64,000 bases of DNA from Afipia birgiae 34632 (lineage in GTDB: Bacteria; Pseudomonadota; Alphaproteobacteria; Rhizobiales; Xanthobacteraceae), in NCBI RefSeq assembly GCF_000308295.2, contig NZ_HG326652.1:583601-647600 (forward strand), read 5' to 3'. The notes beneath the pieces were generated by a model, which worked only from the letters and a program-made list of their open reading frames with translations, did not search any database and was not told the origin of the DNA. A program made the position numbers and the translations under genes. Positions 51,492-59,413 of this stretch are shown in pieces; within the stretch, counting starts at the first letter, position 1; each line of letters starts with the position of its first letter.

Positions 51492-52304
51492 TTGGGTTTC
51501 ACCGCCGCTGCGGCTGTCATCCCCGTACGGGCGTTCGCCGATGTCGTGCCTCGATATGAGGTCCGCAAAAATTTGCAGAAACACTTCACCGACGACGGCA
51601 CCGTGGGCGCCTTTGCGGCGTTCCGGACCGACGATCAGCAGGTGATTGCCAGCGACAATTCCCGCGCGCGCGACCCGGTTCTCCCGGCGTCGACCTTCAA
51701 GATTCCGAATTCGATCATCGCGCTGGAAACCGGCGTCGTGTCCGATCCGGACAAGGACGTTTTCAAGTGGGATGGCGTGACGCGCAGCATTCCCGACTGG
51801 AACAAGGATCATACCCTGCGCACCGCCATCGCGGTGTCCGCTGTGCCGGTTTACCAGGAGATCGCGCGGCGGATCGGCAAGGAGCGGATGCAGAAGTACG
51901 TCGATGCGTTCGACTACGGCAACCGCAACATCGGCGGCGGCATCGATCGCTTCTGGCTGACGGGCGACTTGCGTATCTCGCCGCTGGAGCAGATCGCATT
52001 CGTGGACAGGCTGCGGCGGCGGGCTCTGCCGGTGTCGAAGCGCGCGCAGGATTTGACCGCGGACATTCTGCCGGTCACCAAGGCGGGCGACAGCGTCATC
52101 CGCGCCAAGACCGGGCTCGTTGGCGTCGATGACAAAACGGCAGTCGGTGGCGTCAAGGCGAGCATCGGCTGGCTGGTGGGCTGGGTCGAGAAGGGCAGCA
52201 CGCAGACCGTGTTCGCGCTCAATCTCGACATTCGCGAGATGAAGCACTCCGCCAGCCGGATGAAGATCGCGCAGCAATGTCTGGGCGACATAGGAGCCAT
52301 CTGA
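51492..52304 (+). CDS. Class D (OXA-type) beta-lactamase with a disrupted 5-prime end
   Basis: The protein has 270 residues from TTG 51492. All class D motifs are present: PASTFK with Ser67 and Lys70, SAV at 116-118, YGN at 142-144, the WLTGDLRISPLEQ stretch near 156-168, and KTG at 206-208. It should be a periplasmic serine enzyme opening beta-lactams. The start is abnormal: ATG 51470 or 51473 with a twin-arginine-like MMNRRNAL reads in another frame, and a one-base change near 51489-51494 would join it to LGFTAAAAVIPVRAFA, a fitting signal peptide. As given, export depends on the TTG start, or the gene is damaged. Confidence 0.88.
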   Translation: MGFTAAAAVIPVRAFADVVPRYEVRKNLQKHFTDDGTVGAFAAFRTDDQQVIASDNSRARDPVLPASTFKIPNSIIALETGVVSDPDKDVFKWDGVTRSIPDWNKDHTLRTAIAVSAVPVYQEIARRIGKERMQKYVDAFDYGNRNIGGGIDRFWLTGDLRISPLEQIAFVDRLRRRALPVSKRAQDLTADILPVTKAGDSVIRAKTGLVGVDDKTAVGGVKASIGWLVGWVEKGSTQTVFALNLDIREMKHSASRMKIAQQCLGDIGAI

Positions 52305-52385
52305 CACTTTGTCCGGTTTCGCGTTCGCGTGAAACCGGTTAGGCTCGCGGCAATTCAGAAGAAAAATGTGCCCGGGAGTCAGTTT

Positions 52386-52784
52386 ATGTCCTCTTCAGCA
52401 GCCGCGAAAATTGCACCAAGCTCGTCGTGGAAAGATCTTGCCACGCGTTACAACGCCGCGTGGAATGCGCACGACGTTGCGGCGATCATGGCTTTTCATG
52501 CCGACGACACCAGCTACCAGCGCCACGGCAGTTCGAAAGTCTACAAGGGCAGGGACGCCGTCGCCGAGCAGTTCGGCAAGGACATCTCCGGATTGCCCGG
52601 AATCAAGTTCGAGCCGGTCGCGCTCTACGGCAGCGACGATCATTTCGTTTCGGAATCGATCCTCACCGCGACAACGCCGGACGGCAAGCCGGTGATCATG
52701 GAACTGGTTGACGTCATCACCCTGCGCGACGGCAAGGTGGTGCACAAATCGAGCTACTTCGTGCAGAGCCGCCCGCCGAAGTAG
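52386..52784 (+). CDS. SnoaL/NTF2-like protein
   Basis: The protein has 132 residues from ATG 52386 (GGGAG upstream). The fold pattern is NTF2-like: LATRYNAAWNAHDVAAIMAF, then HADDTSYQ and a C-terminal VITLRDGKVVHKSSYF. Related proteins are isomerases, ketosteroid enzymes or ligand binders; the specific role is unknown. It is 81 bases downstream of the beta-lactamase, and both lie between two copies of the same palindromic repeat. Confidence 0.8.
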   Translation: MSSSAAAKIAPSSSWKDLATRYNAAWNAHDVAAIMAFHADDTSYQRHGSSKVYKGRDAVAEQFGKDISGLPGIKFEPVALYGSDDHFVSESILTATTPDGKPVIMELVDVITLRDGKVVHKSSYFVQSRPPK

Positions 52785-52800
52785 CGCACGGCCCCTGCGC

Positions 52801-52882
52801 CGTCATTGCGAGCGAAGCGAAGCAATCCAGAGCCGCGAGCAAGAACTGGATTGCTTCGTCGCTAGTGCTCCTCGCAATGACG
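52801..52882. repeat. REP-like palindromic repeat, copy 2
   Basis: It has the same 30-base left arm as copy 1 (52801-52830), a 15-base loop and a right arm ending in CTCCTCGCAATGACG. It lies between the convergent SnoaL-like and DUF4260 genes. Confidence 0.8.
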
Positions 52883-52898
52883 AGAACAAAACCCTGCG

Positions 52899-53303
52899 TT
52901 ACCAGCGCTTCCCGATCCGCCCGAGATGGGTGAACGTAAACCCGGCGTCGTATTTCAGGCCGTAGCCGAGTGCGCGGTCGAGGCCGATATGGGCGCACCA
53001 GATCAGCGACAGGTGCATCGCCAGCGCCGAGGGCAGGACCATGGCGACAATGCCGAGCAGCATCGGCAGGATAGCGGCATGGGCGGCATTGTAGGCTGCG
53101 GCTCCGGCGCGGGGACCGGCGAGATAACCCAGAAAGCTCAGGTCTGGCGCCAGCAGCAGGATCGCGAACATCCACCAGGAGCCCTCGAAATAGCTGTAGA
53201 ACACCATGCAGGCGACGGCGAGCGCCGCACCCTCCAGCCGCAGCAGGGTGCGGACCCCTCCGATGGCCGCGCCCGCGGCCGGTGTTGTCGTGGTGTCGGT
53301 CAT
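52899..53303 (-). CDS. DUF4260 membrane protein
   Basis: The protein has 134 residues with four hydrophobic segments. The conserved motifs [32 protein letters not shown] and the end [20 protein letters not shown] mark the DUF4260 family of small inner-membrane proteins of unknown function. ATG 53303 is chosen because the protein then begins with a short polar [11 protein letters not shown] segment. It is divergent from pccB. Confidence 0.88.
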   Translation of the reverse strand: MTDTTTTPAAGAAIGGVRTLLRLEGAALAVACMVFYSYFEGSWWMFAILLLAPDLSFLGYLAGPRAGAAAYNAAHAAILPMLLGIVAMVLPSALAMHLSLIWCAHIGLDRALGYGLKYDAGFTFTHLGRIGKRW

Positions 53304-53470
53304 GGCCGCGAATCCCCTGTAATCGGCGCTTTTACCACGCGCAACAGGCGGCCCGGATCCGTCATTTTCGGGGCTGCCCAGCCATTTTCCCCCGCCCAAA
53401 TCGCGTGCTAGAACGCTGCCCAACCAAGGCGGCGCCCGCCGCTGACCATCAAGATTCTGGGGCGAAATCC

Positions 53471-55003
53471 ATGAAGCATATCCTCGAAGCACTCGATGAA
53501 CGTCGCGCAGGCGCCAAAAAGGGCGGCGGCGACAAGCGCATCGAGGCGCAGCACGCCCGCGGCAAGCTGACCGCCCGCGAGCGCATCGAGCTGTTGCTGG
53601 ACAAGGGCTCGTTCGAGGAATTCGACATGTTCGTCGAGCATCGCTCGGTCGAATTCGGCATGGAGAAAAACAAGATCCCCGGCGACGGCGTGGTCACCGG
53701 CTGGGGCACGGTCAACGGCCGCACCACCTTCGTGTTCGCGAAGGACTTCACCGTGTTCGGCGGCTCGCTGTCCGAGACCCATGCGCTGAAGATCACCAAG
53801 CTGCAGGACATGGCGCTGAAGGCGCGCGCGCCGATCATCGGTCTGTACGACGCGGGCGGGGCGCGCATTCAGGAAGGCGTCGCGGCGCTGGCGGGTTACT
53901 CCTATGTGTTCCGCCGCAACGTGATCGCCTCGGGCGTCATCCCGCAGATCAGCGTCATCATGGGCCCGTGCGCGGGCGGCGACGTCTATTCGCCGGCGAT
54001 GACCGACTTCATCTTCATGGTGAAGAACACCAGCTACATGTTCGTCACCGGCCCCGACGTGGTGAAGACCGTGACCAACGAAGTGGTGACGGCGGAAGAA
54101 CTCGGCGGCGCGAGCGTGCACGCGACGAAATCCTCCATCGCCGACGGCGCGTTCAAGGACGACGTCGAGACGCTGCTGCAGATGCGCCGGCTGCTCGACT
54201 TCCTGCCGAGCAACAACACCGACGGCGTTCCGGAGTGGCCGAGCTTCGACGACATCGAGCGCACGGAAGAGTCGCTCGATACGCTGATCCCGGCCAATCC
54301 GAACCAGCCCTACGACATCAAGGAACTGATCCTGAAAGTCGTGGACGAGGGGGACTTCTTCGAACTCGCGGATACCTTCGCCAAGAACATCGTCACCGGC
54401 TTCGGCCGCATCGCGGGCAAGACGGTGGGCTTCGTCGCCAACCAGCCGATGGTGCTGGCGGGCGTGCTCGACTCTGACGCCTCACGCAAGGCCGCGCGCT
54501 TCGTCCGCTTCTGCGATGCGTTCAACATTCCGATCGTCACCTTCGTGGACGTGCCGGGCTTCCTGCCGGGCACCGCGCAGGAATACGGCGGATTGATCAA
54601 GCACGGCGCGAAATTACTATTCGCCTACAGCCAGTGCACGGTGCCGCTGGTCACGGTGATTACGCGCAAGGCTTACGGCGGCGCGTTCGACGTGATGGCC
54701 TCGAAGGAAATCGGCGCGGACATGAACTACGCCTGGCCGACGGCGCAGATCGCGGTGATGGGCGCGAAGGGCGCGGTGGAGATCATCTTCCGGCAGGATA
54801 TCGGCGACGCGGAAAAGATCGCCGCGCGCACCAAGGAATACGAGGACCGCTTCCTGTCACCGTTCGTAGCCGCCGAGCGCGGCTATATCGACGACGTGAT
54901 TATGCCGCACTCGACCCGCAGGCGCATCGCCCGCGCGCTGGCGATGCTGAAGGACAAGCACGTCGACGTGCCGATGAAGAAGCACGACAACATTCCGTTG
55001 TGA
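53471..55003 (+). CDS. pccB: Propionyl-CoA carboxylase beta subunit (carboxyltransferase)
   Basis: The protein has 510 residues, typical for PccB/acyl-CoA carboxylase beta chains. It transfers carboxyl from biotin to propionyl-CoA, giving methylmalonyl-CoA. Conserved parts include [34 protein letters not shown], the oxyanion loop [17 protein letters not shown] [19 protein letters not shown], and [16 protein letters not shown]. The C-terminal [20 protein letters not shown] is diagnostic. The alpha subunit (pccA) is not in the window downstream. Confidence 0.93.
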   Translation: MKHILEALDERRAGAKKGGGDKRIEAQHARGKLTARERIELLLDKGSFEEFDMFVEHRSVEFGMEKNKIPGDGVVTGWGTVNGRTTFVFAKDFTVFGGSLSETHALKITKLQDMALKARAPIIGLYDAGGARIQEGVAALAGYSYVFRRNVIASGVIPQISVIMGPCAGGDVYSPAMTDFIFMVKNTSYMFVTGPDVVKTVTNEVVTAEELGGASVHATKSSIADGAFKDDVETLLQMRRLLDFLPSNNTDGVPEWPSFDDIERTEESLDTLIPANPNQPYDIKELILKVVDEGDFFELADTFAKNIVTGFGRIAGKTVGFVANQPMVLAGVLDSDASRKAARFVRFCDAFNIPIVTFVDVPGFLPGTAQEYGGLIKHGAKLLFAYSQCTVPLVTVITRKAYGGAFDVMASKEIGADMNYAWPTAQIAVMGAKGAVEIIFRQDIGDAEKIAARTKEYEDRFLSPFVAAERGYIDDVIMPHSTRRRIARALAMLKDKHVDVPMKKHDNIPL

Positions 55004-55072
55004 GGGGACGGCCTTTAAACCACTCAAAATTGGGCGAATGATATTTGAAAAAATGGCTTTGAAAATTAGGCA

Positions 55073-55423
55073 ATGCAAGCATCAAACTTGGTAGCTGTCG
55101 TTTCTAGATATGTTGCCGGTGCATTGATCCTCGTAACGATCGGTTTTGAGTTCGCATCATTGCCATGGACATTCTTTGTCCTTGCCATTGGAGGGGCGGC
55201 GATCGTTGCAATTTCGCCCTTTATTGTAATTGGAATTCTAGTGTTTGTTTGGCTTGGGCTCGAAAGGCATCGTCAATTTTATCCATATGCTGCATTTCTT
55301 CTCGGATTGGGATGGGTGACATTTCTTATTATTGCAAAGAATTCGTCTGTATTTGTGTTTATTAGTTATTATGCGTTCTGGCACATGATGTTGGTTCATT
55401 GGCTGATGAGGTTGTTTCATTGA
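55073..55423 (+). CDS. Small membrane protein, AT-rich gene of unknown function
   Basis: The protein has 116 residues with three or four hydrophobic segments (VAGALILVTIGFEFASLPW, FFVLAIGGAAIVAISPF, YAAFLLGLGWVTFLIIAK). The gene is clearly poorer in G+C than its neighbours, with A/T-ending codons, and has no clear Shine-Dalgarno sequence. It lies between pccB and the EthD-like gene, probably acquired or a degenerate remnant. I do not recognise the family. Confidence 0.55.
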   Translation: MQASNLVAVVSRYVAGALILVTIGFEFASLPWTFFVLAIGGAAIVAISPFIVIGILVFVWLGLERHRQFYPYAAFLLGLGWVTFLIIAKNSSVFVFISYYAFWHMMLVHWLMRLFH

Positions 55424-55483
55424 GGTTGTACGATTTTCTCGCACACGTGTCGTGAACGTCGACTAAGCAGAGAACTGATCGCA

Positions 55484-55798
55484 ATGCCCACCCACATCCT
55501 CGTTGTCCGCGCCACTGTCCCCGATGAATCCAGACGCGCTGCGTTTGACGCGTGGTATTCGCGCGAGCATCTGCCGGATGCTGTGAAGTCTTTCGGTTCC
55601 AAGCGCGCGTGGCGCTACTGGCTCGCCAACGATCCCGCCGTGCATCTGGCGATGTATGAATTCCCGGACCGGGCGTCGCTCGATGCCGCCGCAGGCGGCG
55701 AGGAGATGAAGCGCCTGATCCGCGACTTCGACCGCGACTGGCCCGAGGTGAAGCGCACGCGCGACATCATGGTGCAGGCGGAGAGCTGGCCGGGCTGA
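55484..55798 (+). CDS. EthD-like/dimeric alpha-beta barrel hypothetical protein
   Basis: The protein has 104 residues. The pattern ILVVRATVPDESRRAAFDAW, then YSREHLPDAVKSFGSKRAWR, resembles EthD/Dabb-type ferredoxin-like barrels, where a His in a WYxxEHLP motif is common. GAGAA precedes ATG. The function is unknown; members range from degradative helpers to monooxygenase-like proteins. Confidence 0.65.
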   Translation: MPTHILVVRATVPDESRRAAFDAWYSREHLPDAVKSFGSKRAWRYWLANDPAVHLAMYEFPDRASLDAAAGGEEMKRLIRDFDRDWPEVKRTRDIMVQAESWPG

Positions 55799-56086
55799 CC
55801 CGCGCTGGGCTGTCGTTCCTCATCATAAGGGGCGTGCTCTTTCTTTCCCTCCCCTGGATGGGGAGGGTGGACGGCGCAGCCGGCCAGGTGGGGTGACACA
55901 GCGTGTTACAACGCTTCATTGCGTGCGGCGCCATACACACGACATGTTGTTCGCTGCGCTCTCAACATGCCACCCTCCCCACAAGGGGGAGGGAAGCCAA
56001 TTCGGTGCCGGCGTTGCTGAGAAGCGGGCCTCCCCCATGAGGGGAATCGTTGGCGTTGGAGAAATCTCGCGGCGTTGTGCTAGGTA
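55799..56086. repeat. Intergenic region with dispersed palindromic repeats
   Basis: CCCTCCCC / GGGGAGGG with loop TGGAT (55847-55867), followed by a GTGGGGTGA stretch, pairs with CACCCTCCCC near 55971-55980 and GGGGGAGGG at 55985-55993. CATGTTG and CAACATG at 55943-55969 form a further inverted pair. The region holds no gene and belongs to the same class of intergenic repeats as 44411-44558. Confidence 0.6.
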
Positions 56087-56728
56087 ATGCCCATGGAGCC
56101 CTCCGAATCGATACTCTTTTTCTTCGGATTGTTCGCCCTGGTTGCGGAGGCCATGACGGCGGCGCTTGCGGCTGGGCGGCGCAAGATGGACTGGTTCGGC
56201 GTCGCCGTGCTCGGCTGCGTCACCGCGCTTGGCGGCGGCTCGCTGCGGGATATGCTGCTCGGGCATTATCCGCTGCTCTGGGTGAAACATCCCTCGCTGC
56301 TGTTTCTCACCGGCGGCGCGGCGCTGCTCACTATCGCGCTCGCGCGTGTGGTGCATCGCCTGCATTATCTTTTCCTCGTGCTCGACGCCATCGGCCTCGT
56401 GGTGTTCACCATCATCGGCTGCAACGTGGCGAGAAGCATGGGTCATCCGGTAATCATCGTGGTGGTGGCGGGGATGATCACCGGATGCGCCGGCGGCGTG
56501 CTGCGCGATATTCTTTGCACCGAAGTGCCGCTGCTGTTCCGCAGCGAGCTTTACGCCAGCGTCTCATTGGCGACGGGCGCGATCTATGTCGCGGGCACGC
56601 ATTTCGGCACCGAACATGTCGCGGTGGTGATCGGCTCGGTGGCGTTCGGCCTGACGTTCCGCCTGCTGGCAATCCGCTACAAGTGGGAAATGCCGAAGTT
56701 CATCTACGAGCGCGAAGGGCCGCACTGA
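56087..56728 (+). CDS. TRIC-type (UPF0126) cation channel family protein
   Basis: The protein has 213 residues with about seven hydrophobic segments arranged as two repeats. The signature glycine-rich loops GCVTALGGGSLRDMLLG (first repeat) and MITGCAGGVLRDILC (second repeat) define the trimeric intracellular cation channel family. It should form a trimeric potassium-type channel in the inner membrane. ATG 56087 or 56093 may be the start. It stands alone. Confidence 0.93.
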   Translation: MPMEPSESILFFFGLFALVAEAMTAALAAGRRKMDWFGVAVLGCVTALGGGSLRDMLLGHYPLLWVKHPSLLFLTGGAALLTIALARVVHRLHYLFLVLDAIGLVVFTIIGCNVARSMGHPVIIVVVAGMITGCAGGVLRDILCTEVPLLFRSELYASVSLATGAIYVAGTHFGTEHVAVVIGSVAFGLTFRLLAIRYKWEMPKFIYEREGPH

Positions 56729-56776
56729 GCGTCCGGCCCTGGGGCTCGCTGAGCAGCAGCCGCGCGATGCGGCAGG

Positions 56777-57238
56777 TTATGCCGCCTTGCTGCGCTTCTT
56801 GAGTTCTTCTTGCGCGCGTTTCTTCAGTTCGGCTGCGCTGACGTCCTCGACATGGGTGCCGACAAACCAGCTGTTGCCTGCGGGATCTTTCACGCCGCCG
56901 GAGTGATCGCCGTAGAATTGATCCGCCGGCTCCATGATCGAGGTGCCGCCTGCCTTGATAGCCTTCTGGTAGACGGCGTCGGCATCCGGCACATACAGAT
57001 AAAGCATCACCGGCGAGGCCTTGGCGTGTTCCGATGCGTCGGCGATCATGATCATCGAGTTTCCGATTTTCAGTGTGGCATGCATCACCGTGCCGTCGGG
57101 CCGCTTGGTCATCTCGTGCATCAGCTCGGCATCGAAGGCTTTCTTCAGAAAGCCGATGACCTTCTCCGCGCCGTCGACAATGAGATAGGGCGTGACGGTG
57201 TGGAAGCCTTGGGGAATGGGTTTGACCTTGGAAGTCAT
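56777..57238 (-). CDS. VOC-superfamily (PhnB/glyoxalase-like) protein
   Basis: The protein has 153 residues. The motif HTVTPYLIVDGAEKVIGFLK, then FGGF-like KKAFDAELM, and the end KDPAGNSWFVGTHVEDVS show a PhnB-type vicinal oxygen chelate fold. GAGGAG precedes ATG 57238. The tail (AELKKRAQEELKKRSKAA) is highly charged. The metal ligands appear incomplete, so an enzymatic role is unsure; homologues are often called glyoxalase or bleomycin-resistance proteins. Confidence 0.88.
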   Translation of the reverse strand: MTSKVKPIPQGFHTVTPYLIVDGAEKVIGFLKKAFDAELMHEMTKRPDGTVMHATLKIGNSMIMIADASEHAKASPVMLYLYVPDADAVYQKAIKAGGTSIMEPADQFYGDHSGGVKDPAGNSWFVGTHVEDVSAAELKKRAQEELKKRSKAA

Positions 57239-57302
57239 GAGCAAACTCCTCGTTTCAATCAAGAATGACGAGAACAATCCGCGCCCGGACAAGTCGGTCC
57301 GG

Positions 57303-57584
57303 TCATGACCGGCTGCCGCGCCTGACCATCGCGGGTTGCCCGGCCGGAGCTTCGTCCGCAATTGCGACGGGACCATGAACGAGGCGCACCATGCGCACCT
57401 CCGTCACGCGCAGCGGGCCGCGGCCTTGCGCCGCCATCTCCACGGCGTCGGCAATTTCCTGCGTGATGGCTGACTGTTCGGACGGGGGAAGGGCGCTGAT
57501 ATAGTCCAGCGCATCTTTCAGCGTGGCGATCGGCCGGCCCTTCGCGGGAACGATGGGCTTGATGAAACGGCTGTTCCACGGCAC
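57303..57584 (-). CDS. Small conserved hypothetical protein
   Basis: The protein has 93 residues from a GTG start preceded by GGGAG. It begins MPWNSRFIKPIVPAKGRPIA and continues TLKDALDYISALPPSEQS, a pattern I have seen in small hypothetical proteins of Bradyrhizobium relatives. No domain is known. The C-terminus is Pro/Arg-rich. It lies behind the VOC gene on the same strand. Confidence 0.65.
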   Translation of the reverse strand: MPWNSRFIKPIVPAKGRPIATLKDALDYISALPPSEQSAITQEIADAVEMAAQGRGPLRVTEVRMVRLVHGPVAIADEAPAGQPAMVRRGSRS

Positions 57585-57676
57585 GGCGTAACTCCCGGTG
57601 CGTCACATTGGCCGGATTAAGTGTGCCCCGCGCGTTTCGTTCCGAGAACCAATCGGCATGTTGCGCGTTGTTCCGT

Positions 57677-57967
57677 ATGCCGAAGAAAACAGCGCTGCCC
57701 AGAAAACCGCACAGGTTGATGTCCAGCACATCGCCGACCGGCCTGCACAGGAACTCGCCTCTTGGTGCACATGTGAAATTTCCGATGGCGACGCAGCCGC
57801 CGGGTACCGGCCGGGGCGTGCCCCAGCCGATGACATCACGGACAAATCCGATCGGGCCGCAGGAACCTGCGCGCAGCGACAAGGCGCAGTGCGCGAAGGC
57901 GCGCGCGAGTGCGCTCGAAAAGCAGCGCGATGCATTGCGCAGGGGACATCCCGCCGAGCGGGCGTGA
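57677..57967 (+). CDS. Small basic hypothetical protein
   Basis: From ATG 57677 the frame gives 96 residues starting MPKKTALPRKPHRLM and ending ALEKQRDALRRGHPAERA. Codon third positions are G+C-rich as in real genes here. The protein is basic and Pro-rich, probably disordered, with a helical C-terminus. I recognise no family. It is antisense to nothing convincing. Confidence 0.5.
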   Translation: MPKKTALPRKPHRLMSSTSPTGLHRNSPLGAHVKFPMATQPPGTGRGVPQPMTSRTNPIGPQEPARSDKAQCAKARASALEKQRDALRRGHPAERA

Positions 57968-57973
57968 GGTCAC

Positions 57974-58045
57974 ATGAGAAAATTTCTGGAATGGCTCCGG
58001 ATGATCTGGGAAGGCGAAGAGCCTGTACGGCCGCAGGACAGATAG
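57974..58045 (+). CDS. Possible 23-residue peptide
   Basis: A short frame starts with ATG 57974 after TGAGGTCAC and encodes MRKFLEWLRMIWEGEEPVRP plus three residues, then TAG. An amphipathic helix with a charged end is conceivable. It directly follows the basic hypothetical gene by six bases and could be cotranscribed. Too short to judge coding potential. Confidence 0.3.
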   Translation: MRKFLEWLRMIWEGEEPVRPQDR

Positions 58046-58061
58046 GGCGGCGAGCGAAACG

Positions 58062-58532
58062 TCAGGTTCGCCTGATGCGCGCAGTGGTGCCCGCGACGAT
58101 TTGCATGAAAACGCCGAGTAGCCAGCCGAACGTCAGCAACAGCGTGAACGCCGGCGTCGAGTCGGAATCCGCCACGATGGAATAGACCGAGATGAAGGCT
58201 GCCATGGCGGCAAGGAAGGTTCCGGCCGCGCTGAACAGTTCGACGGGGTCCATCGGCTGCAGGTCTTTGCCGGTCAGGTGCCCCTGCGGCGGGCGGCCCG
58301 TGCGGTGCGGCGGGACATCGATGCCGAGATAGAAGCCGATGGCCCCAAGAACCATCAGGGCGAGGCTCACGCTTATGGAACCGAGGGCCTCGACGCGTGC
58401 GCTCGACACATGAGCCGCGACGAACAGGCCGCACGATGCACCCGCCATGGACAGCCCAAATCGTTCGATCACGTGAGCGCATCTTGAGGTGCGGGAGCGG
58501 ACGGAGCGATGGGCGATGATGCTGTCTGCCAT
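58062..58532 (-). CDS. Hypothetical inner-membrane protein
   Basis: The protein has 156 residues. After a basic N-terminus (HRSVRSRTSRCAHVIERFGL) it has four hydrophobic segments: LSMAGASCGLFVAAHV, ISVSLALMVLGAIGFYLG, FSAAGTFLAAMAAFISVY and FTLLLTFGWLLGVFMQIV. Similar proteins occur in many Bradyrhizobiaceae as hypothetical proteins. The Shine-Dalgarno sequence is weak. Function unknown. Confidence 0.7.
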   Translation of the reverse strand: MADSIIAHRSVRSRTSRCAHVIERFGLSMAGASCGLFVAAHVSSARVEALGSISVSLALMVLGAIGFYLGIDVPPHRTGRPPQGHLTGKDLQPMDPVELFSAAGTFLAAMAAFISVYSIVADSDSTPAFTLLLTFGWLLGVFMQIVAGTTARIRRT

Positions 58533-58639
58533 CTTCTACCAATCACGGAACAGCAAATGGTTCCACATCGTCGGGAAAATAGGCAGATTTGTTTAGGCGC
58601 TTGCAGGAAGGTTCGAAAGATACCCATTCGGTACCCGGC

Positions 58640-58668
58640 TTGACAGGCGATGGTTGTAGGATTATATT
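58640..58668 (+). promoter_or_regulatory. Near-consensus sigma-70 promoter at the transposon boundary
   Basis: TTGACA at 58640-58645 and TATATT at 58663-58668 are spaced by exactly 17 bases. The -10 box lies within the 8-bp target duplication ATTATATT, and the -35 box is in the host flank. Transcription would enter the left end of the mobile unit and reach the ORF at 58722. Confidence 0.7.
58661..58668. repeat. Target-site duplication, left copy
   Basis: ATTATATT directly abuts the left terminal inverted repeat; the same 8 bases directly abut the right end at 62295-62302. IS1595-family insertions are known to make 8-bp duplications. Confidence 0.9.
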
Positions 58669-58693
58669 CCCAATTATCAAGGTAACACCACAA
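58669..58693 (+). repeat. Left terminal inverted repeat
   Basis: It starts CCCAATTATCAAGGTAACAC and ends CACAA. Compared with the right end it differs at positions 11, 14 and 16 only. Confidence 0.9.
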
Positions 58694-58721
58694 GGGCTGG
58701 ATGTGGTGACGGAGGCCCTAA

Positions 58722-58991
58722 ATGGACGTCCTCAAATCTGGCGGTTTTCTTTCGCCCGGCGATTTTGGATCAGAATTGCCGCCAGCCGGATCGAGCGATG
58801 CTGTCGCACCCGCCGTTATGCCGGACGCCGCCCGCGCTGTGCTGGAAGAGGTGTTCGACGACTGGCGGTCGGAAAACTACGATTTGCTCGTAGAAGGTTT
58901 GCCGGTGGATGTTTTGGATTTGCGATTAAGACTCAACGCGGCTTCTGCGAAAGTTTGTAAATCGGCCCGGCTGGCCCCGAGCGCGTCATAG
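58722..58991 (+). CDS. Passenger ORF, 89-residue hypothetical protein
   Basis: It starts at ATG 58722 with GGAGG seven bases upstream and encodes MDVLKSGGFLSPGDFGSELP, then AVMPDAARAVLEEVFDDWRS. Its last 115 bases are antisense to the end of the next minus-strand gene, so the C-terminal third may be chance. It is the first gene inside the left end and lies downstream of the boundary promoter. No family recognised. Confidence 0.5.
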   Translation: MDVLKSGGFLSPGDFGSELPPAGSSDAVAPAVMPDAARAVLEEVFDDWRSENYDLLVEGLPVDVLDLRLRLNAASAKVCKSARLAPSAS

Positions 58992-59413
58992 AACTGCATA
59001 CTCACCTTGACCATTTCGAGAATGTGTTTTTCAAAGCTTGATTGAGTGAATTCGTGTTTGGTTGCCTTGTATGTGCCGCCGGTTGTCCGACTTAAAAAAT
59101 TCACTGAATCGCTAAAAGACTCGATGTAAGAGTGAGCGAATACGTCACGTTTCTGGATTGCCCGAATTCCGTTAAGCGAGCCTAGGAGTTGATCCCGTTT
59201 CGGGTGATCGCTCCGGCCTATTAGGTCAGCCAAAAGGCGGAACTTCGGACCCGACGTCATCCCGGCGGTTATAAGATGCGCTTGGTGATGAGTGACCTTT
59301 AAGAATTGGCAAATCGCGTAATCAATGGTCAAATCGAGGGATGACCAGTAACCGTGGAAAAGTCCCATCAACTGGGTAAATTCCGGCCGCTGTGCGAGAG
59401 GCGTCTTAGCCAT
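58877..59413 (-). CDS. Passenger ORF, 178-residue hypothetical protein
   Basis: The protein begins MAKTPLAQRPEFTQLMGLFH at ATG 59413, with GGAGA about eight bases upstream; the frame continues upstream but without support. It is largely helical (HGYWSSLDLTIDYAICQFLK, GSLNGIRAIQKRDVFAHSYI) and ends in a Ser/Lys/Thr tail. The RDVFAHS stretch is like those in some HEPN-type or RNA-processing helices, but the match is too weak to claim. Its start codon shares the CATG at 59411-59414 with the divergent 55-residue ORF. Confidence 0.65.
   Translation of the reverse strand: MAKTPLAQRPEFTQLMGLFHGYWSSLDLTIDYAICQFLKVTHHQAHLITAGMTSGPKFRLLADLIGRSDHPKRDQLLGSLNGIRAIQKRDVFAHSYIESFSDSVNFLSRTTGGTYKATKHEFTQSSFEKHILEMVKVSMQFYDALGASRADLQTFAEAALSLNRKSKTSTGKPSTSKS

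Noticed and set aside
44411-56000. CRISPR array
   Set aside because: The repeats are palindromic, irregularly spaced and of several families; there is no regular repeat-spacer unit and no cas gene.
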